Below, piece by piece: positions 33,382 through 43,256 of a stretch of 64,000 nt of DNA. A program made the position numbers and the translations under genes. Position 1 is the stretch's first letter; each line of letters opens with the position of its first letter. The DNA lies in contig CABUJV010000002.1 of assembly GCA_902492005.1 (NCBI GenBank), forward strand, positions 52,964-116,963, in the 5' to 3' direction. The notes under the pieces are model-generated. The model was not told where the DNA came from, made no database searches, and saw nothing but the letters and a program-made list of their open reading frames with translations. Origin of the DNA: an uncultured Eubacteriales bacterium (GTDB lineage Bacteria; Bacillota; Clostridia; Oscillospirales; Oscillospiraceae).

Positions 33382-34268
33382 CGGTATTTACGCCCGCGTA
33401 CAACCGGGCCCACACGCTGGGCAGGACCTACCATTCCCTGTGCCGGCAGGGCTGTAAGGATTTTATCTGGCTGGTCGTGGACGACGGTTCGACGGACGGC
33501 ACGGCGGAACTGGTGAGGGAATGGAAGGAACAGGATTGCGGATTTGAAATCCGCTACCTCTATCAGAAAAATGGCGGAATGCATACGGCGCATAATACAG
33601 CTTATGAAAACATCGATACGGAACTGAATATGTGTATCGATTCAGACGACTGCCTGGCGGATGGGGCGGTGGAAAAAATTCTGCGCAAGTGGGAGGCCGT
33701 GCGGGACCAGGGCTATGCCGGCATAATCGGGCTGGACGCCGATTTGGACGGCAGACTCATCGGTGCGGGATTCCCCGACAGCATGGCCGAGACCACCCTC
33801 TCCGGCTATTACGCTGGCGGTGGGAGCGGGGATAAAAAGCTGGTCTACCGAACGGACATCATCAAATGCACACCGCCGTACCCCGTGTTTGAGGGGGAGA
33901 AATACGTGGCGCTGGCCTATAAATACCGCCTGATCGACCAGACCCACAAGCTGGCCGTTCTGCCGGAGGTGCTCTGCAATGTGGAGTACCAGCCGGACGG
34001 CTCCAGCCGGACCATGTGGCAGCAGTATGCTCAAAATCCAAGAGGCTTTGCCTTCTGGCGAAAGGTCTGTATGCAGTACCCTACCAGCCGCAAGCGATTG
34101 TTCGTTGATTGCGTTCACTATGTGTCCAGCAGTCTCCTGGCCCATGACCGGCACTTTATGGCCAAATCGCCCAGAAAGCTGCTGACGGGCCTATGCATTC
34201 CTTCGGGGTTGGCGCTTTCGATTTGCGTCATGGTTCACCAAGAGCGCCCCGGCCGACCGGCTTTCTAA
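33354..34268 (+). CDS. Glycosyltransferase family 2
   Basis: A 304-aa GT-A enzyme. N-terminal nucleotide-sugar part: LTVFTPAYNRAHTLGRTYHSL, VVDDGSTDGT (first Asp motif) and CIDSDDCLADGA, the metal-binding D-x-D. A C-terminal ~120 residues include EGEKYVALAYKYRLIDQ and YQPDGSSRTMWQQYAQNP, a common layout of EpsE-like family 2 transferases. ATG 33354 lies within the previous gene. After the stop, 147 nt (34269-34415) hold no gene I can see. Confidence 0.88.
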   Translation: MGNDGKKTLTVFTPAYNRAHTLGRTYHSLCRQGCKDFIWLVVDDGSTDGTAELVREWKEQDCGFEIRYLYQKNGGMHTAHNTAYENIDTELNMCIDSDDCLADGAVEKILRKWEAVRDQGYAGIIGLDADLDGRLIGAGFPDSMAETTLSGYYAGGGSGDKKLVYRTDIIKCTPPYPVFEGEKYVALAYKYRLIDQTHKLAVLPEVLCNVEYQPDGSSRTMWQQYAQNPRGFAFWRKVCMQYPTSRKRLFVDCVHYVSSSLLAHDRHFMAKSPRKLLTGLCIPSGLALSICVMVHQERPGRPAF

Positions 34269-34415
34269 CAGCAGAGCGGGCAGCACGGACCCATTCGGCG
34301 GGGGAAAACGTGTAATTGCGGGCTGCCAAGCCAGTTGGTTCAGAAGCATGCCGGCCAACGGATGGACCTGGAACCGATCGTATCATCAAAAATTGTGCGG
34401 GGTTGAGGTGAGGGT

Positions 34416-35117
34416 ATGATTCCAAATGTTATCCACTATTGCTGGTTCGGGCGGGGAAAAAAGCCGAAGCTGGCGGAGCGGTGCATCGAAAGCTGGCGGA
34501 AATACTGCCCGGACTACCGGATCATCGAGTGGAATGAGGATAACTTTGATATCGGTATGAATCCCTATACCCGCATGTGCCACCGAGAGAAAAAATATGC
34601 CTTTCTCAGCGACTATACCCGATTGGTGGTCGTGGAACGGTACGGCGGGATCTATTTTGATACGGATGTGGAACTGATACGCGCTTTGGATGAGCTCCGG
34701 GAGTATCCATCTTACTTCGGGTTTGAAGATTCCGCGCATATTGCGACAGGGCTCGGTTTCGGCGCGGAAGCGTCCAACCCGGTGGTACGGACGATGTTGG
34801 AAGAGTATCAGATCCTGTTGGACGGGACGCATGGAACCATCGGGTGTCCCATCTTAAACACAAGGGCTCTGGAGAAACACGGCCTGAGGCTGGACGGTAC
34901 GAGGCAGTCCCTAACATGTGCGGAAATCCTTCCGGCGGAGTACCTCAACCCCTATGACGACCCCACCGGGCGTTTGCATCTTACCCCTCATACATACTCG
35001 ATCCACTGGTTTGGTAAGAGCTGGATGGATAAGCGCACCGTGTTCCGCAGCAGGCTGACAAGACCGCTGCACAGATGGTTGGGAAAAGATCGATTTAGGA
35101 AGAGAGACGGTCTATGA
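34416..35117 (+). CDS. Glycosyltransferase with DXD motif (capsular sugar transferase, GT32-like)
   Basis: A 233-aa enzyme of the Gly_transf_sug type: starts IPNVIHYCWFGRGKKPKLAERCIESW, then YRIIEWNEDNFDI, and YGGIYFDTDVELIRALDEL with the D-x-D donor/metal motif, and FGFEDSAHIATGLGFGA. OCH1-like capsular transferases of this size often add galactose or mannose; the sugar here is unknown. GAGGTGAGGG precedes the ATG. Its stop overlaps the start of a 59-codon stub (ATGA). Confidence 0.87.
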   Translation: MIPNVIHYCWFGRGKKPKLAERCIESWRKYCPDYRIIEWNEDNFDIGMNPYTRMCHREKKYAFLSDYTRLVVVERYGGIYFDTDVELIRALDELREYPSYFGFEDSAHIATGLGFGAEASNPVVRTMLEEYQILLDGTHGTIGCPILNTRALEKHGLRLDGTRQSLTCAEILPAEYLNPYDDPTGRLHLTPHTYSIHWFGKSWMDKRTVFRSRLTRPLHRWLGKDRFRKRDGL

Positions 35118-35293
35118 AGCCATACGCGCTGGCGCTGTGTCATTTGCTTTGCCTACCGCGGAGGCGGATGGCCTGCCGGTGGTTCTCTTTTTCAGGCGTC
35201 CAGTTGATCGGATGGAATCGCAGGCTCACCTTTGCCCGGACCAACCGCAAAAGAGGAGAACTGCAGATCGGGCCGATGGAGGAAACTGCATGA
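35114..35293 (+). CDS. 59-aa stub resembling the N-terminus of a LbH acyltransferase
   Basis: A 59-codon ORF that overlaps the upstream stop (ATGA at 35114) and the downstream start (ATGA at 35290), so it fits exactly between two genes. The text (CHLLCLPRRRMACRWFSFS, then QLIGWNRRLTFARTN, ELQIG) looks like the opening of WcaF-like hexapeptide-repeat acyltransferases of capsule clusters, but the hexapeptide repeats themselves are absent. It may be a remnant of such a gene kept as a coupling peptide, or chance. It fills the 172-nt gap between two glycosyltransferases. Confidence 0.45.
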   Translation: MKPYALALCHLLCLPRRRMACRWFSFSGVQLIGWNRRLTFARTNRKRGELQIGPMEETA

Positions 35294-36501
35294 AGAAGCT
35301 GCTTTTTATAATGCCGTCCATGTTCATTGGCGGGGCGGAGCGAAGCCTGCTGTCCCTGTTTGAGGTTATCGACTATTCCCGGTACGATGTGTCGCTTTTT
35401 TTATACCGGCATGAGGGAGAGTTTCTCCCAATGATTCCCAGCCGGGTGCATTTGCTGCCGGAGATGGAGCAGTACCGGACATTCGATGTGTCGATCCAAT
35501 CGCTCCTTGCCGGCAGAAAGGCTCTCTTTGGAGCCGCACGGCTGCTGTCCAAAGCGGCTCTGCGGCTGCACTGCCTTGCCTCCGGGGAAAAGCGGGGCGT
35601 CTGGATGTCCATGCAGTACACCTCCGCGTTTTTGCAGCCGCTTCTGCCGCCGATTCCGGGGGAATACGATGCAGCCGTCATGTTTCTTGGGGTGGCCGAC
35701 ACGCTGATTGGCAAGGTGCGGGCAAAGACCCGGCTGACGTGGTGCCATACCGATTATGATACCCTATACCCCGACCGGCGCAGGGATCTGGCAACCTACA
35801 GCCGGGTCGACCATGTGATCTGCGTCTCCCCCAGCTGCCGGGAGAAGCTGATTGCCTTCTATCCGGCCCTGCGCGGAAAGTGTCTCTCCATGGAAAACGT
35901 CCTTTCCCGCCCCTGGATTTTGGCGAGTGCGGAAGAGCCGGTCTTGGACCTGCCCCGGGGGGACGGCGTGACGATCCTCTCCGTGGGGCGCTTTTGCCCC
36001 GCCAAAAACTTTGACAATGTGCCGGATGTCTGCGCCCGGCTGCGCCGCATGGGGCTGGACGTGACGTGGTATCTTCTGGGCTACGGCGGGGACGAGCCCC
36101 TGATTCGCGCCCGGATCGCGGAGGCCGGCATGGAAGACCATGTGGTCGTACTGGGCAAGCGGAGCAATCCATATCCCTATATCGCCGCCTGCGACCTGTA
36201 TGTCCAGCCCAGCCGGTATGAGGGAAACTGCGTCACGGTGCATGAGGCCCAGGTCCTGGGCAGGCCCGTGGTCATCACCCGTTACCCCACGTCGTCCAGC
36301 CAGCTGGAGGAGGGGGTGGACGGCGTCATCGTCCCCATGGACAACGAGGGCTGCGCGGAGGGCATCGCGGCGCTGCTGCGGGACCCGGAGAAGATGGCGC
36401 GTCTCAGCGCGGCCTGCCGGGCCAGGGACTACTCCAATGCCGATCAGGTGAAACAGCTGTATGAAATCGTGGAGGGTGGGGTATGCCCAAGGTCAGTGTG
36501 A
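35290..36501 (+). CDS. Glycosyltransferase, GT4-like
   Basis: A 403-aa GT-B enzyme: LLFIMPSMFIGGAERSLLSLFEVIDYSRYDVSLFLY at the N-terminus and ILSVGRFCPAKNFDNVPDVC, GYGGDEPLIRARIAEAG and PSRYEGNCVTVHEAQVLGRPVVITRYP in the donor domain (E-x7-E-like site). ATG 35290 has GGAGGAA upstream; an extension to 35137 is the stub region in another frame. It overlaps the next gene by 19 nt. It closely resembles the gene at 37499, so the two may be paralogues. Confidence 0.88.
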   Translation: MKKLLFIMPSMFIGGAERSLLSLFEVIDYSRYDVSLFLYRHEGEFLPMIPSRVHLLPEMEQYRTFDVSIQSLLAGRKALFGAARLLSKAALRLHCLASGEKRGVWMSMQYTSAFLQPLLPPIPGEYDAAVMFLGVADTLIGKVRAKTRLTWCHTDYDTLYPDRRRDLATYSRVDHVICVSPSCREKLIAFYPALRGKCLSMENVLSRPWILASAEEPVLDLPRGDGVTILSVGRFCPAKNFDNVPDVCARLRRMGLDVTWYLLGYGGDEPLIRARIAEAGMEDHVVVLGKRSNPYPYIAACDLYVQPSRYEGNCVTVHEAQVLGRPVVITRYPTSSSQLEEGVDGVIVPMDNEGCAEGIAALLRDPEKMARLSAACRARDYSNADQVKQLYEIVEGGVCPRSV

Positions 36502-37502
36502 TCGTACCGGTATACAATGCCGAAAAGTACCTGGCAGAATGCGTGCACAGTATCCTGAACCAAACCCTTACGGATCTGGAGCTGATCCTGGTAGACGACG
36601 GATCTGCAGATGCCTCGCCCGCGCTGTGCGACGGATTTGCCCGGCGGGACGGCCGGGTACGGGTGATCCACAAGCCCAATGGGCGGGCTGCATCCGCCCG
36701 GAATGCGGGACTGCGGATTGCACAGGGCGCGTATGTGGGATTTGTGGACGCCGATGATTGGATCGAGCCGGAGATGTATGAAAAAATGCTGGCGGCTGGG
36801 GCCGATGTATGCCTTTGCGACTACGTCCGGTTCCGGGAAGAGGAAGAGCATCCTTTTACGCAGCCCAACATTCAGGGCGGCTTTTACGAAAAGAGAGCCA
36901 TGCGGGAAAAAATTTATCCTCATCTGGTGATGGACGGAGTGGAGCTTCCAATCACCATTTCAAATTGTGTACTGCTAATTCGCCGAGGCGTCATCCAAGA
37001 CAACGGACTGTCCTACCGGGAGGATGTCCGAATCAGCGAGGATGCCCCCTTCGGTTCAGAAGCGCTGTACTGTGCGGACTCGTTTGCCTATCTGAAGGGA
37101 GAGTGCCTGTACCATTACCGCATGACGGAGGGCTCCGCGTCCAAAACCTATCAGTCCTGGTGGTGGGAGAGTTTCCTGAAGATCAACGAGGAGACGGAAC
37201 GGTTTTTCGGCTGCTGTGCTGATTATGATTTCAGCCAACAAATCAAGGCCAACATGTTCTATCTAACCTTGGTGGAGATCAATCATATTTTAAATGATCC
37301 CAATTTGTCACGCGCGCAGCAGAACCAAAAGGTTAGAAGGGCTATGGGTCACCCCAGGGTGGTGCGTATGATGAAGGGGTATCACACCAGAGAACTGACG
37401 CCGCCCTTTTGGGTCCTGTATCTCTCAATTCGGGGTCAGTCGGTCGCACTGAGGAGGCTGGTGGGCATGCTTTCACGGGTGCACTCCAGATGGAAAAGAT
37501 GA
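36483..37502 (+). CDS. Glycosyltransferase family 2
   Basis: A 339-aa GT-A enzyme with VSVIVPVYNAEKYLAECVHSILNQTLTDLELILVDDGSADASP, the classic family start, then ASARNAGLRIAQGAYVGFVDADDWIEPEMYE with the D-x-D-D motif. A C-terminal helical extension (residues ~220-339) carries the ISEDAPFGSEALYCADSFAYL part that often completes the acceptor site. Start overlaps the preceding gene by 19 nt and the stop overlaps the next ATG (ATGA). Confidence 0.9.
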   Translation: MPKVSVIVPVYNAEKYLAECVHSILNQTLTDLELILVDDGSADASPALCDGFARRDGRVRVIHKPNGRAASARNAGLRIAQGAYVGFVDADDWIEPEMYEKMLAAGADVCLCDYVRFREEEEHPFTQPNIQGGFYEKRAMREKIYPHLVMDGVELPITISNCVLLIRRGVIQDNGLSYREDVRISEDAPFGSEALYCADSFAYLKGECLYHYRMTEGSASKTYQSWWWESFLKINEETERFFGCCADYDFSQQIKANMFYLTLVEINHILNDPNLSRAQQNQKVRRAMGHPRVVRMMKGYHTRELTPPFWVLYLSIRGQSVALRRLVGMLSRVHSRWKR

Positions 37503-38653
37503 AAAAAAGGCTTTTGTGGGTTAACGGACACCTGAATGCGGGCGGAGTGGAAAAATCCCTGGTCGATATTCTGTCCCATTTGGACTATAACCGGTACGAG
37601 GTGGACCTCCTCCTGCTGGAAGAGCTGGGAGATTACGCGCCGGACCTGCCCCCGCAAGTCCATGTCCGCTTTCGGTGCATAACAAACACCTGCGGCCCCG
37701 TGGCAAGATGCCTGTTCCGCTGCATCCGGGAGCACGACTGGCTGGCGCTGAAAATGCGCCTGATCTTCCTGCTGATGAAGCTTTTCGGACCGGGGAAGCT
37801 CCGGCTTGCCCGCAGATTACTGACGGACGGCCGGCACTACGACTGCGCCATTGGCTTCCGCAGCGGGATCTGCACGCAGGTCGCCGCCTTTGCCGCCTCT
37901 GCGGACAAGCGCATCACCTGGTGGCATCACGGTGCGGTCAACGTAGACCGTGACGGCTATCTAGAGAGCGCGGGCGTCTGCGATCGGATCGCCGTCGTAT
38001 CCGAGGCCTGCCGTAAGATGCTGTGTGAGGCGTTTCCCACCCTGGAAGGGAAGCTGATGGTAGTGCCCAACATGGTGGACTGCGGCGAAATAGGCCGAAA
38101 GGCGGATGCGTTTCAGCCTTATGAGAGCAACGGCCTTACGCACATCGTTACCCTTAGCCGCCTTGCGCCGGAAAAGCACATTCAGAATGTGATTTTTGCC
38201 GCAGAGAAGCTGAAGCAGGCAGGGCTTCGGTTCCAGTGGCATGTCGTGGGCGGCGGAGCCCTGCTGAGGGAACTGGAGCAGGGTGCGGCCGAGCTGGGGG
38301 TGTCCGACGTGGTGCGCTTTGAGGGGAGTCAGCCCAACCCCTATCCATATCTTCGATGCGCGGAGCTGCTGGTCCACCCCTCCTATACCGAATCCCAGGG
38401 CCTGGTGGTCCTGGAGGCCATGGGGCTGGGCGTGCCCTGCGTGGTGACGAAGTCTCTGGGGCCCTGCGAGTTTATGGAGGACGGGGCGAACGGAATCTTA
38501 ACGGAACAGAGCCCCGAATCGCTGGCGGAGAAGGTGCTGGAGATACTCGCGGACCGCGGGCTCTATGAGCGGATCAAGGCCAACACGCGCTGCCCGGAGC
38601 GTTTTGAGCCGGAACGGGTGATGGCGCAGATCAATGAACTGCTGGGGGGATAG
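37499..38653 (+). CDS. Glycosyltransferase, GT4-like
   Basis: A 384-aa GT-B enzyme: [77 protein letters not shown], and [37 protein letters not shown] (E-x7-E-like). Very similar architecture to the gene at 35290. Start chosen at ATG 37499 (overlap with upstream stop), though ATG 37490 is also possible. Confidence 0.87.
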   Translation: MKKRLLWVNGHLNAGGVEKSLVDILSHLDYNRYEVDLLLLEELGDYAPDLPPQVHVRFRCITNTCGPVARCLFRCIREHDWLALKMRLIFLLMKLFGPGKLRLARRLLTDGRHYDCAIGFRSGICTQVAAFAASADKRITWWHHGAVNVDRDGYLESAGVCDRIAVVSEACRKMLCEAFPTLEGKLMVVPNMVDCGEIGRKADAFQPYESNGLTHIVTLSRLAPEKHIQNVIFAAEKLKQAGLRFQWHVVGGGALLRELEQGAAELGVSDVVRFEGSQPNPYPYLRCAELLVHPSYTESQGLVVLEAMGLGVPCVVTKSLGPCEFMEDGANGILTEQSPESLAEKVLEILADRGLYERIKANTRCPERFEPERVMAQINELLGG

Positions 38654-38655
38654 CT

Positions 38656-39213
38656 ATGGCATTGAGAGAAGGAAGCCGTCTCTATCGTACGCTGGTTTTT
38701 CTTGGGCTGAAGAAGCCCATAGACTATACCAGCATCGAATACCTACGGTCGAGAGGCGTACGAATCGGGGAAGAGGTCCATTTGTTCCATACCGACATTG
38801 ATTATGGACACGGCTTTTTGGTCTCCATTGGAAACAGGGTGACTTTGACCGGTGTGAAGATCCTGGCCCATGATGCAAGTACGCAAATCCCTCTTGGTGT
38901 AAGCAAGGTGGGACGGGTTACCATCGGCGACGAAGTGTTTGTGGGCAGCGGAACGATCATCCTGCCCAACGTTACGATTGGAAGCAGAGTTGTGATCGGG
39001 GCAGGCTCCGTCGTCTCACGTGATATACCGGATGGTTCCGTGGCTGTGGGAAACCCTTGTACAGTGATCGGTACATATGACGAATTTGTCGCCCGGCACA
39101 GGGCGCAGATGGACCGGCGGCCTGTATACCATACGCTTTGGAAGAACAAGACAGAGGAAGAAAAACAGCAGATGTATGAGCAGCTTGCGAACGGCGTTGG
39201 ATATGACCGCTGA
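38656..39213 (+). CDS. Hexapeptide-repeat (LbH) O-acetyltransferase
   Basis: A 185-aa left-handed beta-helix acyltransferase. Repeats show the [LIV]-G-x4 rhythm ([59 protein letters not shown]), ending in the family closing motif. Such WcaF/maa-like enzymes acetylate sugars of surface polymers using acetyl-CoA. The C-terminal ~40 residues are a helical tail. It starts 2 nt after the glycosyltransferase stop. Other acyl donors cannot be excluded. Confidence 0.88.
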   Translation: MALREGSRLYRTLVFLGLKKPIDYTSIEYLRSRGVRIGEEVHLFHTDIDYGHGFLVSIGNRVTLTGVKILAHDASTQIPLGVSKVGRVTIGDEVFVGSGTIILPNVTIGSRVVIGAGSVVSRDIPDGSVAVGNPCTVIGTYDEFVARHRAQMDRRPVYHTLWKNKTEEEKQQMYEQLANGVGYDR

Positions 39214-39226
39214 AGGGGAAAGATAA

Positions 39227-40384
39227 ATGCGCATTGTTTTCTATGGAAATGGCGGGAGCGGCAACCACGGCTGTGAAGCCATTGTGCGCGGCACCATGGC
39301 GCTGCTGGACGGGGTTGCGGAGACAGCGGTAATCCACTCCGCATCTGTGGAGGAAGATGGGGCGTATGGGCTGGATGAATTGGCCGCAGTGATCCCGGCA
39401 GCACACGAAAAGAGACAGGGGCTGGCGTTTGCAAAGGCTTATATTAAACTGAAACTGATGGGAGATTACGCCGACATGGATGGCTTGGCTTATCTGCAGA
39501 CCATTCGGGATTCCAGTGGGAAGGCAGAGATTGCGCTGTCCGTCGGCGGGGATAATTATTGTTATGACGGCACGGCGTTTTATGCGTACCTGAACCGCGC
39601 ATACCGAAGGGCCGGGATGAAGACGGTGCTTTGGGGCTGCTCCATAGAGCCGAATGTGGCGCGGCAGGCCAGGGTGGCGGCGGATTTGCGGCGCTACGAT
39701 CTGATTGCGGCCAGAGAGAGCATTACTTATGAAGCGTGCCGGGCGGTTCATGCCAATGCAGTGCAAATGCCGGATCCCGCCTTTTTTATGCGGCCGAAGC
39801 CCTGCGGACTAGACGGCCGGTGGGAAGACGGCGAGGTGATTGGGGTGAACGTCAGCCCACATATTTTGAAGTGTGCGGTGGATGGGCGAACTGTATATGA
39901 AAACTATTCCAGCTTAGTGAGCTGTTTATTAAGCAATACGCGGGACTATGTCGCCTTAATTCCCCATGTGGTGTGGGCCGGCAACGACGACCGTCCGCTC
40001 CTCCGGCGCCTGTATCAGGACTTTGGCGAGGACCCGCGCCTGATTCTGGTGGAGGACCATGGCGCCCCGGAGCTGAAGTACATCATTTCCAGATGCTGTT
40101 TTTTTGTCGGGGCCCGTACACACGCGACCATTGCGGCGTATTCCAGCGGGGTCCCCACCCTGACCGTCGGCTATTCCGTGAAGGCGAACGGAATTGCGCG
40201 GGATCTGTTTGGGACAGAAGAGGGCTATGTCCTGCCGGTACAGGAACTGACCCAGCCGGAACAGCTCACAAGGGGGTTTTGTCATCTATGGGAGAAGAAA
40301 GATAGGATCCAGAAGTACCTCGCCTGTAAAATTCCTGCATATTGCAACGCGCATGCCGCAGTGGAGGCGCTTCGGGGACTTTGA
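39227..40384 (+). CDS. Polysaccharide pyruvyl transferase family protein
   Basis: A 385-aa protein of the pyruvyl transferase (CsaB/WcaK) family. It has RIVFYGNGGSGNHGCEAIVRGTMALL at the N-terminus, SVGGDNYCYDG, LWGCSIEPN and the C-terminal GARTHATIAAYSSGVPTLTVGYSVKANGIARDL, matching the family's R-T-H-A signature. It would add a pyruvyl ketal from PEP to a sugar of the repeat, giving the polymer negative charge. ATG after GGGGAAAGATAA. Cytoplasmic. Confidence 0.88.
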   Translation: MRIVFYGNGGSGNHGCEAIVRGTMALLDGVAETAVIHSASVEEDGAYGLDELAAVIPAAHEKRQGLAFAKAYIKLKLMGDYADMDGLAYLQTIRDSSGKAEIALSVGGDNYCYDGTAFYAYLNRAYRRAGMKTVLWGCSIEPNVARQARVAADLRRYDLIAARESITYEACRAVHANAVQMPDPAFFMRPKPCGLDGRWEDGEVIGVNVSPHILKCAVDGRTVYENYSSLVSCLLSNTRDYVALIPHVVWAGNDDRPLLRRLYQDFGEDPRLILVEDHGAPELKYIISRCCFFVGARTHATIAAYSSGVPTLTVGYSVKANGIARDLFGTEEGYVLPVQELTQPEQLTRGFCHLWEKKDRIQKYLACKIPAYCNAHAAVEALRGL

Positions 40385-40431
40385 CCTTGAGTCGTAGCTG
40401 GGCAGAGCGCCACTCTGCCGGGGGAGAAAGA

Positions 40432-41958
40432 GTGAAATACAATCAGCTAAGGGCAGGGGCGATTCTTTCCTACCTGAACCTCATTATCGGGAATATCATT
40501 CCCTTTCTCTACACACCCATTATGCTGCGCTTGCTGGGACAGGCCGAGTACGGTCTGTACGGCATCGCGCAGTCCATCATGGGTTACATCGGCCTACTCA
40601 ATTTTGGAATTGGCGGGACCATCGTGCGGTACCTTTCCAAATATCGGGCCATGGGGGATAAAGCGAGGGAAGAGCGGATAATCGGTCTGTTTCTGAAGAT
40701 CTATGCCGTGATTTGCGGCCTGATCTTGGCGGTCGGTTTATTTTTTGCCGCTCATATCCAAATGTACGGCCGCTCGCTGAGTTTGGAGGAAGTGGAGACC
40801 CTTCGGGTTTTGGTCATCCTTATGACGATCAACACGGCGGTATTTCTCCCGTTCAGCATCTTCAGCTCCATTGCGATTGCACGGGAACGCTATGTGTTCA
40901 CCAAGCTGGTGGGGATGCTGTCCGGTATAGCCGCGCCGGCCTTGAATCTGGCGCTGCTCTACTGCGGCTTCGGTTCGGTTGGGTTGGTCCTCTCCTCAAC
41001 GGTCTTGAATTTTGTTACCTATGGAATCTATACCGTTTATGCCGTAAAGTATTTACAGGTGCGCCCCTGCTTCCGGCGGGCGGAGCCCGGGCTGTTGAAG
41101 GAAATCCTCCAGTTTTCCTTTTTTGTATTTCTGGCCGGTGTGGTGGATATTCTGTACTGGGCCACCGATAAGCTCATCATCGGCTGGGCCATTGGCTCTG
41201 CGGCGACGGCAGTGTATAATATCGGCGCATCCTTCAATACGTATGTGACCAGCCTTTCCACTGCCGTCAGCGATCTTTTGGTACCCAGATTGACGGAAAT
41301 GGCAGTAAAAGATACGCCCAAGGAAGAATTTACGCGGATCTTTATCCGGGTCGGACGACTGCAGTTTCTCCTGATCTCTTTCATTGTGTCCGCATTCGTG
41401 ACGTTTGGACGGCAGTTTATTTTGCTGTGGGCGGGTCCGGGATATGAACAATCCTATTATGTGGCGTTGTTCACCATGATCCCGGTCACAGTTCCGCTGA
41501 TCCAGAATACGGGCTTGAACATCCTATACGCCATGAACAAGCATCGGTTTCGATCTGTGATCTACGCCTGCATTGCAATACTGAATGTGGTTTTGACTTT
41601 AAATTGGGTGGAGCCCTATGGCATCCTGGGCGCGGCGGCTGCCACCTGCTTTGCCTATACTGTGGGCAATGTTTTGATCATAAACTGGTACTACTATCGC
41701 CGTATCGGCATCGATATCCCTGAATTTTGGAGGGAGATCCTGCGCATGGCACCGTTGATGGCGGCATTTACACTGGGGGGCTTGGGCATCCTGTCCCACG
41801 TCCCTGTCGATACTTGGGGGAAGTTTCTGGCCGGGGCCGCGGTCTATACACTGCTGTATTGGCCTGCGGCCTATGGATTTATGATGAACAGGTCCGAGCG
41901 GGAATTATGCCGCACAGTCCTCAGAGGAATACGAAGACTGTGGAAACGACGGGGATGA
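40432..41958 (+). CDS. Oligosaccharide flippase (Wzx-like)
   Basis: A 508-aa polysaccharide-export membrane protein with ~14 hydrophobic segments. It starts YNQLRAGAILSYLNLIIGNIIPFLYTPIMLRLLGQAEYGLYGI, the standard polysaccharide-synthesis-protein entry. It moves lipid-linked repeat units across the membrane for polymerisation by the EpsG-like protein. GTG 40432 with GGGGGAGAAA is the start; the longer frame from 40342 overlaps the pyruvyltransferase. Its DNA is visibly less GC-rich than flanking core genes. Confidence 0.9.
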   Translation: MKYNQLRAGAILSYLNLIIGNIIPFLYTPIMLRLLGQAEYGLYGIAQSIMGYIGLLNFGIGGTIVRYLSKYRAMGDKAREERIIGLFLKIYAVICGLILAVGLFFAAHIQMYGRSLSLEEVETLRVLVILMTINTAVFLPFSIFSSIAIARERYVFTKLVGMLSGIAAPALNLALLYCGFGSVGLVLSSTVLNFVTYGIYTVYAVKYLQVRPCFRRAEPGLLKEILQFSFFVFLAGVVDILYWATDKLIIGWAIGSAATAVYNIGASFNTYVTSLSTAVSDLLVPRLTEMAVKDTPKEEFTRIFIRVGRLQFLLISFIVSAFVTFGRQFILLWAGPGYEQSYYVALFTMIPVTVPLIQNTGLNILYAMNKHRFRSVIYACIAILNVVLTLNWVEPYGILGAAAATCFAYTVGNVLIINWYYYRRIGIDIPEFWREILRMAPLMAAFTLGGLGILSHVPVDTWGKFLAGAAVYTLLYWPAAYGFMMNRSERELCRTVLRGIRRLWKRRG

Positions 41959-41981
41959 GTCGAGGACGGATGGGTGATGAT

Positions 41982-43166
41982 ATGCTGCAGATCACAGAAA
42001 AAGTAAGATGCACAGGCTGCGAAGCCTGTGCAAATATCTGTCCGCAAGGCTGTATTGTCATGGAGGAGGATGCAGAGGGATTTTATTATCCGGTCCTCCA
42101 GCCGCACGGCTGTGTGGACTGCGGAAGGTGTATCGAAGTATGTCCGGTCCACCGTGTTGGAGCGGGCGGCGGACGTGCCCGCGCGTATGCCGCCCATGCT
42201 GCGGATCGCTCCACGGTAGCCGGAAGCTCCTCCGGCGGGATTTTTCCGCTGCTGGCCCGGCAGGTTCTGGAGCAAGGCGGTGCGGTGTTTGGCGCTGCGT
42301 TTGATGCGGAACTGAACGTGCGTCATGCCGTGGCGGAAGGGCCTTTCGCCCTGCCGGCGCTTCAAGGCTCCAAATATGTGCAGAGCAGGGTGGGCAACGC
42401 CTATGCAGAAGCAGAAAAGATGCTGCAGGCCGGCCGGGCGGTACTCTTTTCCGGAGCCCCTTGCCAGATCGCCGGACTCCGGTCTTTTTTAGGCAAGGAC
42501 TACGAACAATTGCTGTGTCAGGATATGATCTGTCACAGCATCCCATCCCCCGGAGCGTGGCGGAGATACCTGTATGACGTCGAGGCCGGTGAGGGACAGC
42601 CTGTTCGTACGGTCTATTTCCGTGACAAGCGGAATGGATGGGAGCATTATCAGCTCCGTCTGACTCTGGCAGATGGCCGGGAGCTTTTGAGCACAGGGCA
42701 GGACAACGCATACATGCAGGCGTTTTTGAGGGGCCTGAGTACCCGCCCCTCCTGTTATACATGTCCCTTTAAGGGCGGCGGATATCAAAGCGATATCACC
42801 TTAGGCGATTTCTGGGGTGTACGGCAGGTATGTCCCGAGGCGCTGCACGAGGAAGGGACCTCGCTGGTGCTCGTACATACGGAAAGGGGCAGGGATGCAA
42901 TGGCAGCGCTCTCCCGCCAGGCGAAGGTCCTGCCGGTGCCGTTTTCGGAGGCCGTTGCGCCCAACCCCGCTTATTCGCAGCCGGCACAGCCGCATCCCAA
43001 ACGAGCTCAATTCTTTCAAATGCTCCATGCGCGCGGCTTTGTGTCCTGCACCACAGAACTGCTGCACCCGGCGCAGGAGGAGGCGGTCAGAAAACGGGAA
43101 AGCAGTTTGATGCAGCGGGCAGTCGGGAAGGTAAAGCGTATCGCTTCCGACGTGCTGAAAAGGTAA
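41982..43166 (+). CDS. Ferredoxin/F420-hydrogenase beta-subunit-like protein
   Basis: A 394-aa protein with two 4Fe-4S motifs at the N-terminus (C10-x2-C13-x2-C16-x3-C20-P and a second C-V-D-C-G-R-C-I-E-V-C-P) followed by FrhB-type domains (SSGGIFPLLARQVLEQGGAVFGAAFD, PCQIAGLRSFLGKDYEQLLCQDMICHS). Proteins like this are frequent in capsule clusters beside pyruvyltransferases; a redox role in sugar modification is suspected but not proven. Start at ATG 41982 just before the ferredoxin; ATG 41955 overlaps the flippase stop and is an alternative. Confidence 0.85.
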   Translation: MLQITEKVRCTGCEACANICPQGCIVMEEDAEGFYYPVLQPHGCVDCGRCIEVCPVHRVGAGGGRARAYAAHAADRSTVAGSSSGGIFPLLARQVLEQGGAVFGAAFDAELNVRHAVAEGPFALPALQGSKYVQSRVGNAYAEAEKMLQAGRAVLFSGAPCQIAGLRSFLGKDYEQLLCQDMICHSIPSPGAWRRYLYDVEAGEGQPVRTVYFRDKRNGWEHYQLRLTLADGRELLSTGQDNAYMQAFLRGLSTRPSCYTCPFKGGGYQSDITLGDFWGVRQVCPEALHEEGTSLVLVHTERGRDAMAALSRQAKVLPVPFSEAVAPNPAYSQPAQPHPKRAQFFQMLHARGFVSCTTELLHPAQEEAVRKRESSLMQRAVGKVKRIASDVLKR

Positions 43167-43256
43167 TGCGGATAATGGGGGCGAAAAGCAGCGAATTGGA
43201 TGTACGTCTTTGTCCCACAGAAGAGAGAAGAAGCCTCTGGGTGAGGAGGCATGCCG

